From Arthrobacter sp. N199823 (GTDB lineage Bacteria > Actinomycetota > Actinomycetes > Actinomycetales > Micrococcaceae), in contig NZ_PJIN01000007.1 in NCBI RefSeq assembly GCF_002929705.1, positions 1 to 64,000 on the forward strand: 64,000 bases of DNA. Reading direction: 5' to 3'. Both the position numbers and the translations under genes were made by a program. The notes below the pieces were generated by a model. That model made no database searches. It was not told where the DNA came from and worked only from the letters and a program-made list of their open reading frames with translations. Positions 44,585 through 52,750 of the stretch are shown here, piece after piece. How positions within the stretch are numbered: the stretch's first letter is position 1; every line of letters starts with the position of its first letter.

Positions 44585-46080
44585 TTGAGGAGCTCCCGGA
44601 GCTCGGCCATGCCGCTGAGGATGGACGCTTCCAGCTTGTCGAGGGCGCCGAGGATTTCTTCGGGCGACTTGTGGTCGACCTCGTCGTATTCGATTTCCTT
44701 GTAGCGGTTGAGGGAGAGGTCGTAGTCGTTTGCTTCGATCTCAGTGCGGGGGACGCAGAATGACTGGTCGGTGCGCGCGCGTGTGAGTTCCGTCGTCGAA
44801 CGCGTCATCCAGCGGGAGAAGACATCGTCAAGGTCGGAAGTTCCGAGGGGGGTGCGCTTGTCGTCGAGGGAGAAACCGTCGCTCTTAACCTCGTAGAACC
44901 AGACGTTTTCGGTGCCGCCGGCGTTGGTCTTGGTGAAGAACAATATGGCGGTGGAGACTCCGGCGTAGGGTTTGAAAACGCCGGAGGGGAGCTTGACCAC
45001 GGCGTCGAGGCGGTGGCCTTCGACGATCAACTTGCGCAGTTCCTTGTGCGCCTTGGTGGATCCAAACAGCACGCCGTCTGGGACAATCACGGCCGCGCGG
45101 CCGCCAGGCTTGAGCAGGCGCAAGAACAGGGCCAAGAACAGCAGCTCGGTCTTCTTGGTCTTGAGGATGCTGAGGAGGTCCTTGGCGACGTTGTCGTAGT
45201 CCAAGCTGCCGGCGAACGGGGGATTGGCGAGGATGAGGCTGTACTTCTCTTCTTCCTCCCCGTGGAGGTTGGCGAGGGAATCCCGGTAGGTGACCTCGGG
45301 GTTCTCGACTCCGTGCTGGAGCAAGTTCATGGCGCCGATGCGGAGCATGGTGCTGTCGAAGTCGAAGGCGTGGAATTGTTCGTTGTGGTAGAACTTGGCC
45401 GTTTCCGGGTTGGTCAGCAGCGTTGCATTGTTATCACGCAGATACTCGGAAGCCTGGACAAGGAAGCCGCACGTACCGGACGCCGGATCGCAGATTTCCT
45501 CGAGTGGCTGGGGTGCCTGCATTTTCACCATCAGGTCGATAATGTGGCGTGGCGTGCGGAACTGGCCATTGGTGCCTGCTGTGGACAGCTTTGACAGCAT
45601 GTACTCGTAGAGGTCGCCCTTGGTGTCCTTGCCGGACATGTCCATCCCACTGATGACATCGACGACGGTGCCGAGCACGTTGGCCGTGGGGATGGTGAAG
45701 CGGGCGCCCTCAAGGTGTTTGGCGTAGCTGGAGACCTCGCCGTTGGACTGTGTGGGCAGCACCTCGCGAAGGAACACAAACATGCGGTCGCTGAATAGCT
45801 TGAACATCTGATCCTTGGACAGATCCTGGAAGTTCTTCCATCGCAGGTCGCTCCACGGCCGGCCCAAGTGGTCGTTGCCCAGCGGGAACGGCAGGTTGTG
45901 CGCCGTCTTGCCGGTGCGCAGCGCCTGCTTTTCAGCCCGGGTCTGCGCCTCGTCCAACCGCTTCAAGAAGAGCAGGTACGTGACCTGTTCAATAATCTCG
46001 ATGGGGTTGGAGATTCCGCCGGTCCAGAACGTATTCCAAACCTTGTCTACCTGGGACTTGATTTCACCTGTGATCACCAA
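44581..46080 (-). CDS. hsdM: Type I restriction DNA methyltransferase (HsdM)
   Basis: 499 residues. The N-terminal HsdM domain (1-140; NPIEIIEQVTYLLFLKRLDE) is followed by the adenine N6-methyltransferase core with the SAM motif DPASGTCGFL (motif I), the catalytic NPPF (LILANPPFAGSLDY) and RAAVIVPDGVLFGST. It modifies adenine in the site selected by HsdS. The first codon is GTG at 46080. It overlaps hsdS by 4 bp. An inverted repeat 57-83 bp upstream (46137-46163) may be its operator. It lies right at the tRNA end of island III. Confidence 0.95.
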   Translation of the reverse strand: MVITGEIKSQVDKVWNTFWTGGISNPIEIIEQVTYLLFLKRLDEAQTRAEKQALRTGKTAHNLPFPLGNDHLGRPWSDLRWKNFQDLSKDQMFKLFSDRMFVFLREVLPTQSNGEVSSYAKHLEGARFTIPTANVLGTVVDVISGMDMSGKDTKGDLYEYMLSKLSTAGTNGQFRTPRHIIDLMVKMQAPQPLEEICDPASGTCGFLVQASEYLRDNNATLLTNPETAKFYHNEQFHAFDFDSTMLRIGAMNLLQHGVENPEVTYRDSLANLHGEEEEKYSLILANPPFAGSLDYDNVAKDLLSILKTKKTELLFLALFLRLLKPGGRAAVIVPDGVLFGSTKAHKELRKLIVEGHRLDAVVKLPSGVFKPYAGVSTAILFFTKTNAGGTENVWFYEVKSDGFSLDDKRTPLGTSDLDDVFSRWMTRSTTELTRARTDQSFCVPRTEIEANDYDLSLNRYKEIEYDEVDHKSPEEILGALDKLEASILSGMAELRELLK

Positions 46081-46136
46081 TTGAGTTTAGCGCCGGAAAC
46101 CATTCATGCAGGGCCGGTCGGTCCGGCCGCGTGTTT

Positions 46137-46163
46137 GTTCACCTGCTACTGGCGAAGGTGAAC
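46137..46163. promoter_or_regulatory. Inverted repeat upstream of hsdM
   Basis: GTTCACCT, 11-bp spacer, AGGTGAAC; arms are perfect and lie 57-83 bp upstream of hsdM. It is a candidate operator. No cognate regulator gene is obvious nearby. Confidence 0.4.
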
Positions 46164-46333
46164 AGGTGGCGTCAAACGAATCTGGCATGGCGCCCCCCAT
46201 TCGTTGCCGTCCAGCAGTGAGCGTCTGATCGTCCCGCTAACCGAGTTTCGTGGTGACTCTTGCGGCATCCGGCATCCGGCATCCGCCAATAGGCAACGTG
46301 ACTACTGAAGGGTAAACCGTCAACTGAGATGTC

Positions 46334-46413
46334 AAAAGGGGGAGCTCGCCCTTCTGAAAAGGGGGAGTGAAATCGGAAGAAAATTTTGCTGAATTGGGGG
46401 AGTAAAGGGGGAG
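46334..46413. repeat. Four GGGG-type arm motifs at the right end of island III
   Basis: AAAAGGGGGAG (46334), AAAAGGGGGAG (46357), AATTGGGGGAG (46392) and TAAAGGGGGAG (46403). The spacings of 23, 35 and 11 bp equal those at 3345-3424. Confidence 0.65.
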
Positions 46414-46436
46414 TTGGGCCGTTTTTCGCCTTAAAT

Positions 46437-46480
46437 GCCTCTGACCTGCGGAATGAAACCGCAGGTCAGAGGCGCTTTTT
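46437..46480 (+). terminator. Strong hairpin with T-run facing the tRNA end
   Basis: A perfect 15-bp stem (GCCTCTGACCTGCGG with its complement), 7-nt loop, then GCTTTTT on the plus strand. It would stop transcription from the island towards the core. At 3450 an imperfect copy is seen, and only the right half is kept at 14208 and 23085. On the minus strand it also follows the tRNA 3' end. Confidence 0.65.
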
Positions 46481-46555
46481 GGTGCCCCGGGCGGGAATTG
46501 AACCCACGACCAAGAGATTAGAAGGCTCCTGCTCTATCCGCTGAGCTACCGAGGC
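46480..46555 (-). tRNA. tRNA-Arg (anticodon TCT)
   Basis: 73 nt from 46555 down to 46483 plus encoded CCA (46482-46480). Acceptor GCCTCGG/CCGGGGC, D stem GCTC/GAGC, loop CTTCTAA with anticodon TCT, T arm GTGGG-TTCAATT-CCCGC. The anticodon stem (GGAGC with TCTCT) has one G-T pair and a C-T mismatch at 31-39. This is the integration target for the islands to its left, whose remnants match its 3' half. Confidence 0.9.
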
Positions 46556-46739
46556 GTTGGCCCAACCAAGGGCCGCATCTAAATTATCAGGTTTATTCAC
46601 CGATCTCTTCCTCCACAGGCGCGGCAGAGGCTGTTAAGTCCACATTTGGGTGTTTCCCTCTGGTTTAGGTCCTTCGATCGGCGTTGGCTAGAGCTCAAGG
46701 AAGTATCGCCGTATCCGCGGCCCAATGAAAGGTAGTGAA

Positions 46740-47348
46740 ATGGCAAACTACATCAGCCTCCGGGGATTTGTTAGCTCAGACATCACCATGAGCACCACGG
46801 ACAGCGGTCTCGTGATCGCAAAATTTCGCATGGGTTCAAACACCCGTCAGCAGGATCCCGTCACCAACCAGTGGGTTGACGGGAAGACCAATTGGTTTCA
46901 GGTCAGTGCCTTCAGGGCGCTGGCCACCAACGCCATGATCAGCATTCACAAGGGCAACCGAATCGTGCTCACTGGCAAGCTCAAGGTGAGTTCTTACCTT
47001 CGCAAGGACGGGACACCCGGAAACGGTGTTGACATCGAAGCGGACAGCATCGGCCTTGACCTCAACTTTGGCACCGTCACGTACCACCGCATGCCATCGA
47101 ACAGTCAAAATAACGGTGCCGCTGGTGCAGACCACGCCGGCGGATCGGTTCCCCCGGACATCGACGAAGGCGACATCCCCGATGAGGATCCTGAAGAGGT
47201 TGGCGTCAATGACGGCGGCCGCAGCGGAGACACAGACCAGTCCGACGACGGCGACGACGACGATCGCGCCGCTGCGCAAGGGCTCCAGGAAGGCGAACAT
47301 GCCAACGAAGAAACAGGGGAGATCCTAGTAAACGCAGCCCCCTATTAG
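46740..47348 (+). CDS. ssb: Single-stranded DNA-binding protein (SSB-like)
   Basis: 202 residues. The N-terminal OB-fold (1-115) has MANYISLRGFVSSDITMSTT and NWFQVSAFRALATNAMISIH, close to SSB but shorter in the loops. The C-terminal tail (120-202) is acidic and low in complexity (DQSDDGDDDDRAA), without the classic DDDIPF tip. It is probably a second SSB paralogue. ATG 46740 (after AAAGG) is preferred to the in-frame upstream ATG 46725. First core gene after the tRNA. Confidence 0.88.
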   Translation: MANYISLRGFVSSDITMSTTDSGLVIAKFRMGSNTRQQDPVTNQWVDGKTNWFQVSAFRALATNAMISIHKGNRIVLTGKLKVSSYLRKDGTPGNGVDIEADSIGLDLNFGTVTYHRMPSNSQNNGAAGADHAGGSVPPDIDEGDIPDEDPEEVGVNDGGRSGDTDQSDDGDDDDRAAAQGLQEGEHANEETGEILVNAAPY

Positions 47349-47416
47349 CCGGGTGGGCGAGGGAATCGCGATCGCCGGAGGGTGAGAGTGTCGGGTGGAC
47401 ATGGCACAATGGCGGG

Positions 47417-47935
47417 GTGACTTTGGAAAAGATGGCTTCCCGCCGCCAGCCTGCTCAGCGCCGCCCAAGCGTCCGGGCTGTTGCCGTATCGGTTCTTTTG
47501 GCTGCATCCATGGCCATGAGCGGCTGCTCACTCTTGTCCAGTGAGTCGCCAGTCCCAGATCCAGCTCCGGCAGCCACCAATGAGACTCCAGTCAAAGTTG
47601 ATGAAAAAGCGCCCGTAGAAAAGCCCGCGGAACCCGTCTCTGCCGCCGAGGAAATGTCCGGCAAGATGACTGCTTCACTGAAGAAACTTGCTTCCAGCAC
47701 CAAGTCGCCCAACCGCGAACAGATGATGGCAGCAATGTTGGAAGCTGGCGCCGTCAAGGAAAAGGTGGAGTTGTCCATAGACATCACACCCACGGGCCTT
47801 GCTGTTGATGCGGTTGAGTCAGCAACCTTGGTTGGTAAAGAGTGCGTCATTGGGCAGGTGCGGGACGGAAGTGTTGCAGTCACTGTCCTTCCTGTTCTCG
47901 CTTCAGGGCTGTGCTTTGTCGGAGATACGCACTAA
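47417..47935 (+). CDS. Putative lipoprotein
   Basis: 172 residues. A signal peptide ends in the lipobox AMSGC (SVLLAASMAMSGCSLLSS), so the mature protein is anchored by lipid to the outer face of the membrane. A Pro/Glu/Lys-rich linker (45-75) and a small C-terminal domain (75-172) with two Cys (GKECVIG, SGLCFVGD), which may pair, follow. No known function. It starts with GTG at 47417. It lies between ssb and ettA on the same strand. Confidence 0.8.
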   Translation: MTLEKMASRRQPAQRRPSVRAVAVSVLLAASMAMSGCSLLSSESPVPDPAPAATNETPVKVDEKAPVEKPAEPVSAAEEMSGKMTASLKKLASSTKSPNREQMMAAMLEAGAVKEKVELSIDITPTGLAVDAVESATLVGKECVIGQVRDGSVAVTVLPVLASGLCFVGDTH

Positions 47936-48029
47936 CAACCGCCCTAGGGATTGACCCTATTGTGCCGCGTTGCTCACTTCCGTCGTAGCGAATGTGAGTT
48001 ATATGCCCGCACCCACTAACCTTGGGGGT

Positions 48030-49712
48030 ATGGCGGAATTTATTTATACGATGTCCAATGCCCGCAAGGCTGTTGGAGAAAAACTCATTCTTGACAACGT
48101 AAGTATGTCTTTCTACCCGGGGGCCAAAATTGGCGTCGTGGGTCCTAACGGTGCCGGTAAGTCCACCATCCTGAAAATCATGGCTGGTCTGGACACCCCC
48201 TCCAACGGTGATGCTCGCTTGAGCCCCGGCTACACTGTGGGCATTTTGCTCCAGGAGCCACCGTTGAACGAGGAAAAGACCGTTCTGGGCAACGTCCAGG
48301 AAGGCGTTGGAGAGATCTACTCCAAGATCCAGCGGTACAACGAAATCTCCGAGGAAATGGCCAGCCCCGACGCTGACTTTGACGCACTCCTTGAAGAGAT
48401 GGGCAAACTGCAGGAAGCCATCGATACTGCCGATGCATGGGACATTGATTCCCAGCTCGAGCAGGCGATGGACGCATTGCAGTGCCCGCCGGGAGACTCC
48501 GACGTCACCCTCCTCTCCGGTGGTGAGCGCCGTCGCGTTGCTTTGTGCAAGCTCCTGCTGCAGAAGCCTGACCTGTTGCTCCTCGATGAGCCTACTAACC
48601 ACTTGGACGCCGAGTCCGTGAACTGGTTGGAACAGCACCTCAAGAGCTACGCCGGCGCCGTTCTCGCCGTGACCCACGATAGGTACTTCCTGGACCACGT
48701 GGCCGAATGGATCGCAGAAGTTGACCGCGGTCACCTCTACCCCTACGAAGGCAACTACTCCACCTACCTGGAGAAGAAGCGCGCCCGCCTTGAAGTTCAG
48801 GGCAAGAAGGACGCCAAGCAGGCCAAGCGCCTCACCGAAGAACTCGAGTGGGTACGCTCCAACGCCAAGGGCCGTCAGACCAAGTCCAAGGCTCGTCTGG
48901 CTCGCTACGAGGAAATGGCTGCCGAGGCAGATCGCACCCGCAAGCTCGACTTCGAAGAAATTCAGATTCCGCCGGGCCCGCGCCTGGGTGGCATCGTGCT
49001 CGAAGCGGATAACTTGAAGAAGGGCTTCGGCGATCGCATCCTGATCGACGGACTATCCTTCACGCTTCCCCGCAACGGCATTGTTGGCGTCATCGGCCCG
49101 AACGGTGTTGGTAAGTCAACGCTGTTCAAGACCATTGTTGGTCTGGAAGAGCTCGACGGCGGAAACCTCAAAGTTGGCGACTCGGTCAAGATCTCCTACG
49201 CGGACCAGAGCCGTGGCGGAATCGACCCAGACAAGACCTTGTGGGAAGTTGTTTCTGACGGTCTGGACTTCATCCAGGTTGGCCAGGTAGAAATGCCTTC
49301 CCGTGCCTATGTTGCCGCATTCGGTTTCAAGGGCCCGGACCAGCAGAAGAAGGCAGGTGTGCTCTCCGGTGGTGAGCGCAACCGCTTGAACTTGGCGCTG
49401 ACCCTCAAGCAGGGCGGAAACCTGTTGCTTTTGGATGAGCCCACTAACGACCTCGACGTGGAAACCCTCAGCAGCCTTGAAAACGCGCTGCTGGAATTCC
49501 CCGGCTGCGCCGTCGTGGTATCGCACGATCGCTGGTTCCTGGACCGAATTGCTACCCACATCCTCGCCTACGAAGGCACCAACGAGAACCCGGCCAACTG
49601 GCACTGGTTCGAGGGTAACTTCGATTCCTACGAGGAAAACAAGGTTGAGCGCTTGGGCGCCGATGCGGCACGTCCGCACCGCGTTACCCATCGTCGCCTG
49701 ACCCGCGACTAG
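48030..49712 (+). CDS. ettA: Energy-dependent translational throttle protein EttA (ABC-F)
   Basis: 560 residues, no membrane segment. Two ABC cassettes: Walker A GPNGAGKS and GPNGVGKS, signatures LSGGERRRVAL and LSGGERNRLNLALTL, Walker B LLLLDEPTNHLDAES and LLLDEPTNDLDVETL. Between them is the EttA linker with an arm region (KGRQTKSKARLARYEEM). The N-terminal MAEFIYTM is that of EttA. It binds the ribosomal E site and gates translation according to ATP/ADP. I chose ATG 48030; the longer frame from 47970 has no match. Confidence 0.96.
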   Translation: MAEFIYTMSNARKAVGEKLILDNVSMSFYPGAKIGVVGPNGAGKSTILKIMAGLDTPSNGDARLSPGYTVGILLQEPPLNEEKTVLGNVQEGVGEIYSKIQRYNEISEEMASPDADFDALLEEMGKLQEAIDTADAWDIDSQLEQAMDALQCPPGDSDVTLLSGGERRRVALCKLLLQKPDLLLLDEPTNHLDAESVNWLEQHLKSYAGAVLAVTHDRYFLDHVAEWIAEVDRGHLYPYEGNYSTYLEKKRARLEVQGKKDAKQAKRLTEELEWVRSNAKGRQTKSKARLARYEEMAAEADRTRKLDFEEIQIPPGPRLGGIVLEADNLKKGFGDRILIDGLSFTLPRNGIVGVIGPNGVGKSTLFKTIVGLEELDGGNLKVGDSVKISYADQSRGGIDPDKTLWEVVSDGLDFIQVGQVEMPSRAYVAAFGFKGPDQQKKAGVLSGGERNRLNLALTLKQGGNLLLLDEPTNDLDVETLSSLENALLEFPGCAVVVSHDRWFLDRIATHILAYEGTNENPANWHWFEGNFDSYEENKVERLGADAARPHRVTHRRLTRD

Positions 49713-49726
49713 TCCCCACTCGCCGG

Positions 49727-49756
49727 CCTGAGAAATCGCTGACGCGATTTCTCAGG
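49727..49756. other. Perfect hairpin after ettA
   Basis: CCTGAGAAATCGC-TGAC-GCGATTTCTCAGG, 13-bp stem, 15 bp after the stop codon. No T-run follows, so it may be an RNA 3'-end stabiliser or terminator. Downstream are near repeats of GCGTGGGCCCA at 49768 and 49820. Confidence 0.55.
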
Positions 49757-49858
49757 AACCTGGCAAGCGTGGGCCCATGCGTGGGACCAAGGTGTGTATC
49801 TCCTTGGCGGTCCTAGCTGGCGTGGGCCCAGCGTGGCCCACACCGCATGAATACACAT

Positions 49859-49895
49859 AAAAATAGCCGGTCCCTTCACGGGGCCGGCTATTTTT
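49859..49895. terminator. Bidirectional terminator between ettA and tesB
   Basis: AAAAATAGCCGG-(T)CCC, loop TTCAC, GGGGCCGGCTATTTTT. It has A-runs on one side and T-runs on the other, so it serves both converging genes. Confidence 0.88.
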
Positions 49896-49908
49896 ACGCC
49901 TGTAAATA

Positions 49909-50814
49909 TCAGTCGTGCGGTGTTCCTTCAGGAATCCTGATCATGCCCTCCTGGGCAACCGAGGCGACCAGCACGCCGTCGCGGGTGTAAAAGCGGCCCA
50001 GATTCAGCCCGCGTGCCTCCGACGCGCTGGGGGACTCGGCGACGTACAGCAGCCAGTCGTCCACCTGCACGGGACGGTGCCACCACATGGCATGATCCAG
50101 GCTGGCAACGCTGATGCCCGGCGTAGCCCAATTAATTCCGTGGCGGCGCAGCGACGGCTCCAACAGGACGTAATCGCTGGCATAAGCCAGGGCCGCGCGG
50201 TGCAGATTTTGATCCGCCGGCATGGGGCCCAACGTCTTCAACCACACAGCAGTATGGGCAACGTGCTCGCCCTTGACATCAAAGTAAATATTGTGGCCAA
50301 TGTGGCGAATGTCGAAGGGGCGTTCGTACGCCCAGGCGCGGGCCACGGGGTGGTCGATTCCGCCCAACAGTTCGGCCGACGTCGGAAGTGTCTCAGGTGC
50401 CACAATGCCGCTCGGCATGGCTTCCTGGTGCTCCAATCCGCTATCGGGGCGCTGGAAGGATGCGATCAGGGACAGGATCGGCACACCGCCCTGGTAGGCG
50501 TGCGTGCGGCGTGCCGCGAAGGAGCGTCCGTCGCGCAGGCGCTGCACGCCGAACGTCAGCGGAGACGCGGCATCTCCGGGGCGCAGGAAGTAGCCGTGCA
50601 TGGAGTGCACCAGTTGGTCCTCGCCCACAGTGCGTGCCGCCGCCATGATGGACTGCGCCAAGACCTGACCGCCAAAAAGCCTAGGCCGCGGTGCGCTGGC
50701 ATCGCCGAGCCCCACGAACACATCTTCATCGGTCTGGGCCCCGCCGGCATCGGAAAGATCCAGCATGCGCAGGAGTGTTTCCATGGGATCTGTTGCTGAT
50801 GGTGTCACATTCAT
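49909..50814 (-). CDS. tesB: Acyl-CoA thioesterase II (TesB-like)
   Basis: 301 residues, cytosolic double hot-dog thioesterase. Motifs: RLFGGQVLAQSIMAA in the first hot-dog, LVHSMHGYFLRPGD, SLDHAMWWHRPVQVDDWLLY with catalytic Asp in the second. It hydrolyses acyl-CoA to free acid. I chose ATG 50814 (MNVTPSATDPME); the longer frame to 50976 has no family match. Divergent from the small thioesterase at 50952. Confidence 0.95.
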   Translation of the reverse strand: MNVTPSATDPMETLLRMLDLSDAGGAQTDEDVFVGLGDASAPRPRLFGGQVLAQSIMAAARTVGEDQLVHSMHGYFLRPGDAASPLTFGVQRLRDGRSFAARRTHAYQGGVPILSLIASFQRPDSGLEHQEAMPSGIVAPETLPTSAELLGGIDHPVARAWAYERPFDIRHIGHNIYFDVKGEHVAHTAVWLKTLGPMPADQNLHRAALAYASDYVLLEPSLRRHGINWATPGISVASLDHAMWWHRPVQVDDWLLYVAESPSASEARGLNLGRFYTRDGVLVASVAQEGMIRIPEGTPHD

Positions 50815-50951
50815 AACCGTGACTCTATGTGTCAAGGGGATGCCGCGACAAATGGGCAATCCCGTATGAATCCCCTCAGCCGGGCCCCAATTCTCTGTGA
50901 CGTGGGGAACGTCAATTGGTGGCACCCCTGCGGCTTTGACATGATGAAGGC

Positions 50952-51440
50952 ATGGCACCCGGTTTCCAGCACTCACAGCAAATCCGCTTCGGCGACATTG
51001 ATTCCTACAACCACGTCAACAATGTGGTGTATTTGCAGTATCTGGAGGACGCCCGGGTCCAATTGACGTATGCCCAATTGCCCGGTGGTGGCACCTTCCA
51101 GGACTTGATCGGCACCGAACTGTTCATCCTCGTGGGCCGCAACGAGATCGAATACCTGGCCCCCATCAGCTTCGGCACCGAGCCCGTTTACGTGAACATC
51201 TGGGTCACCAACGTGGGCGGCTCCAGCTTCGATTTCGGCTACTCCGTCACAGACGCTGACACCTCCATCATTTACGCCCAAGCGGCCACCTCCATGGTTC
51301 TGGTCTCGCGCACCACCGGCCGCCCCATCCGGCTGACCCCGGAACAGCGCAGCGCCCTGGACGTCTGGCGCGGGGATCCCGTGCCGTTCAAGCGCAGCCC
51401 CGCCCGCCCCGTGATCACCACCGCAGAAGGAAACCGCTGA
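50952..51440 (+). CDS. Acyl-CoA thioesterase (4HBT, hot-dog)
   Basis: 162 residues. The 4HBT signature with catalytic Asp is RFGDIDSYNHVNNVVYLQYL. It is a soluble tetrameric hot-dog enzyme (FadM/YbgC type) that cleaves small or medium acyl-CoA. Divergent from tesB. Its stop overlaps the next start (TGATG). Confidence 0.92.
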   Translation: MAPGFQHSQQIRFGDIDSYNHVNNVVYLQYLEDARVQLTYAQLPGGGTFQDLIGTELFILVGRNEIEYLAPISFGTEPVYVNIWVTNVGGSSFDFGYSVTDADTSIIYAQAATSMVLVSRTTGRPIRLTPEQRSALDVWRGDPVPFKRSPARPVITTAEGNR

Positions 51441-52108
51441 TGTCCACCGCCCTACACACCCAGGAATTTGATCTTGCCGACGCCGGAACGGTCGCTGACC
51501 TACGCACCTTTGTGACGCGTGCGCGCAACGCGGACGACGGCGCCATCCGCCTTCAGGGGGCCGGTCACGTTCTCGCGGCGTACGTCTGCGTCATGCGCGG
51601 CAAGCTTTTGGGGGAGGGGACCCCCACCATTCTGGGGCTGCGCACCATGGCTCTGGGGACGCCGTCGGACATTGATGTGACAGTGTCACTATCAGCGGTG
51701 GCCGACCGCCTGGCCCGCATGGACGAAGGGGATGCCAAGCTCCCAGTTCCGCCCATGACGGTTCAGGAATCCTGGACGGGCATCAGCGCTCCGCGCAGCG
51801 CCTGGGAAGAAATTGGCACCATTTCTGCCGACGAACTGATCGCCGTGGCGAAGTCTGGCGTTCAGGAAATTGGGCAGATTATCCCCGTTAACCCGGGCGC
51901 CCTGCTGGTGAACAACGTCCGGGCCTCCGTCTGGGGGCGCCCCATGGACGGGGTACCGGGTGAGATCCCGGGCGGGGCGGCCTTCGCAGCCTACGCACTG
52001 GGCTTTGTGGCGCCGGGCGAAACCGGCACCATTTACAGCTCCCACCGCTGGCTGCGGATCAGCACCAACCGCGGCCATATCCTGATCAAGCCGGCGTCGC
52101 TGCTGTAA
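51440..52108 (+). CDS. Conserved hypothetical protein of actinobacteria
   Basis: 222 residues, soluble. No motif I can name. A central segment SWTGISAPRSAWEEIGTI and the C-terminal WLRISTNRGHILIKPASLL look conserved. It starts at ATG 51440, overlapping the thioesterase stop by 1 bp, so the two are coupled. A role next to fatty-acyl metabolism is possible but not shown. Confidence 0.85.
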   Translation: MSTALHTQEFDLADAGTVADLRTFVTRARNADDGAIRLQGAGHVLAAYVCVMRGKLLGEGTPTILGLRTMALGTPSDIDVTVSLSAVADRLARMDEGDAKLPVPPMTVQESWTGISAPRSAWEEIGTISADELIAVAKSGVQEIGQIIPVNPGALLVNNVRASVWGRPMDGVPGEIPGGAAFAAYALGFVAPGETGTIYSSHRWLRISTNRGHILIKPASLL

Positions 52109-52137
52109 TAGCGCCCGCTCACTGCAGCGCCTACTCG

Positions 52138-52725
52138 TTACAGCGCCTGAGTCGGATCTGACGGGGCGTTGACCAGCGAATGAGCTGCGCGCTCCATGTA
52201 GTCCCACAAGGTGGCTTCATGCATGGGCGACAATTCACCGGCATCCACGCCCTTTCGCATGGCGGCGAGCCAGCGGTCGCGGGCCTCAGGCGTGACGGCG
52301 AACGGCACGTGACGCATGCGCAGGCGCGGGTGGCCGCGTTCCTCCAGGTACGTGCGCGGTCCGCCCCAATACTGTTCAATGAACATCAGCATGCGGTGCT
52401 CGGCCGGGCCCAGATCTTCCTCGTGGTACATGGCGTGCAGCAACGGATCGGCGGCGATGCCCTGGTAGAAGACGTGAATGATCTTCTTGAACGTCTCGTG
52501 CCCGCCCACCTGCCCGTAAAACGTGTCCGAATAATCCACCGGCTCATCCGCTGCGGGGCCCGATGTGGAAGGCAGCGGGCGGCCCACAGTGGTGGGAATG
52601 GGCAGCAAGGTGGCAAGCGGCTCGCCAAAGCGCGACGGAATGGCCGTTCCCTCAGTAGCCGTCTTTTCGGCCGCATCGTTCGCAGCCGGTCCGTTGGCGG
52701 AGGTGGGGGTGTACTCGGAATTCAT
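52138..52725 (-). CDS. glbO: Group II truncated haemoglobin (GlbO-like)
   Basis: 195 residues: a Pro/Ala-rich N-terminal extension of about 60 residues, then the globin (about 65-190). Motifs: FYGQVGGHETFKKIIHVFYQ, DLGPAEHRMLMFIEQYWGGP with the proximal His in EHRML region, and PRLRMRHVPF. It binds haem and O2/NO, and may protect from peroxides. ATG 52725; upstream frame to 52992 has no family match. Co-oriented with the MscS gene upstream (26 bp). Confidence 0.92.
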   Translation of the reverse strand: MNSEYTPTSANGPAANDAAEKTATEGTAIPSRFGEPLATLLPIPTTVGRPLPSTSGPAADEPVDYSDTFYGQVGGHETFKKIIHVFYQGIAADPLLHAMYHEEDLGPAEHRMLMFIEQYWGGPRTYLEERGHPRLRMRHVPFAVTPEARDRWLAAMRKGVDAGELSPMHEATLWDYMERAAHSLVNAPSDPTQAL

Positions 52726-52750
52726 GATTTGTTCAGATCTTTCTGGGTGC

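Larger units (their letters stand above)
23142..46517. mobile_element. Island III: defence island adjacent to the intact tRNA-Arg
   Basis: It runs from tRNA remnant 3 to the 3' half of the intact tRNA. Both ends carry the GGGG version of the arm motif (two at 23258-23279, four at 46334-46413). It contains the only integrase (28071) and excisionase-like gene in the window, a type I restriction-modification locus and at least five other putative defence genes. Being next to the tRNA, it is probably the latest arrival. Confidence 0.62.
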
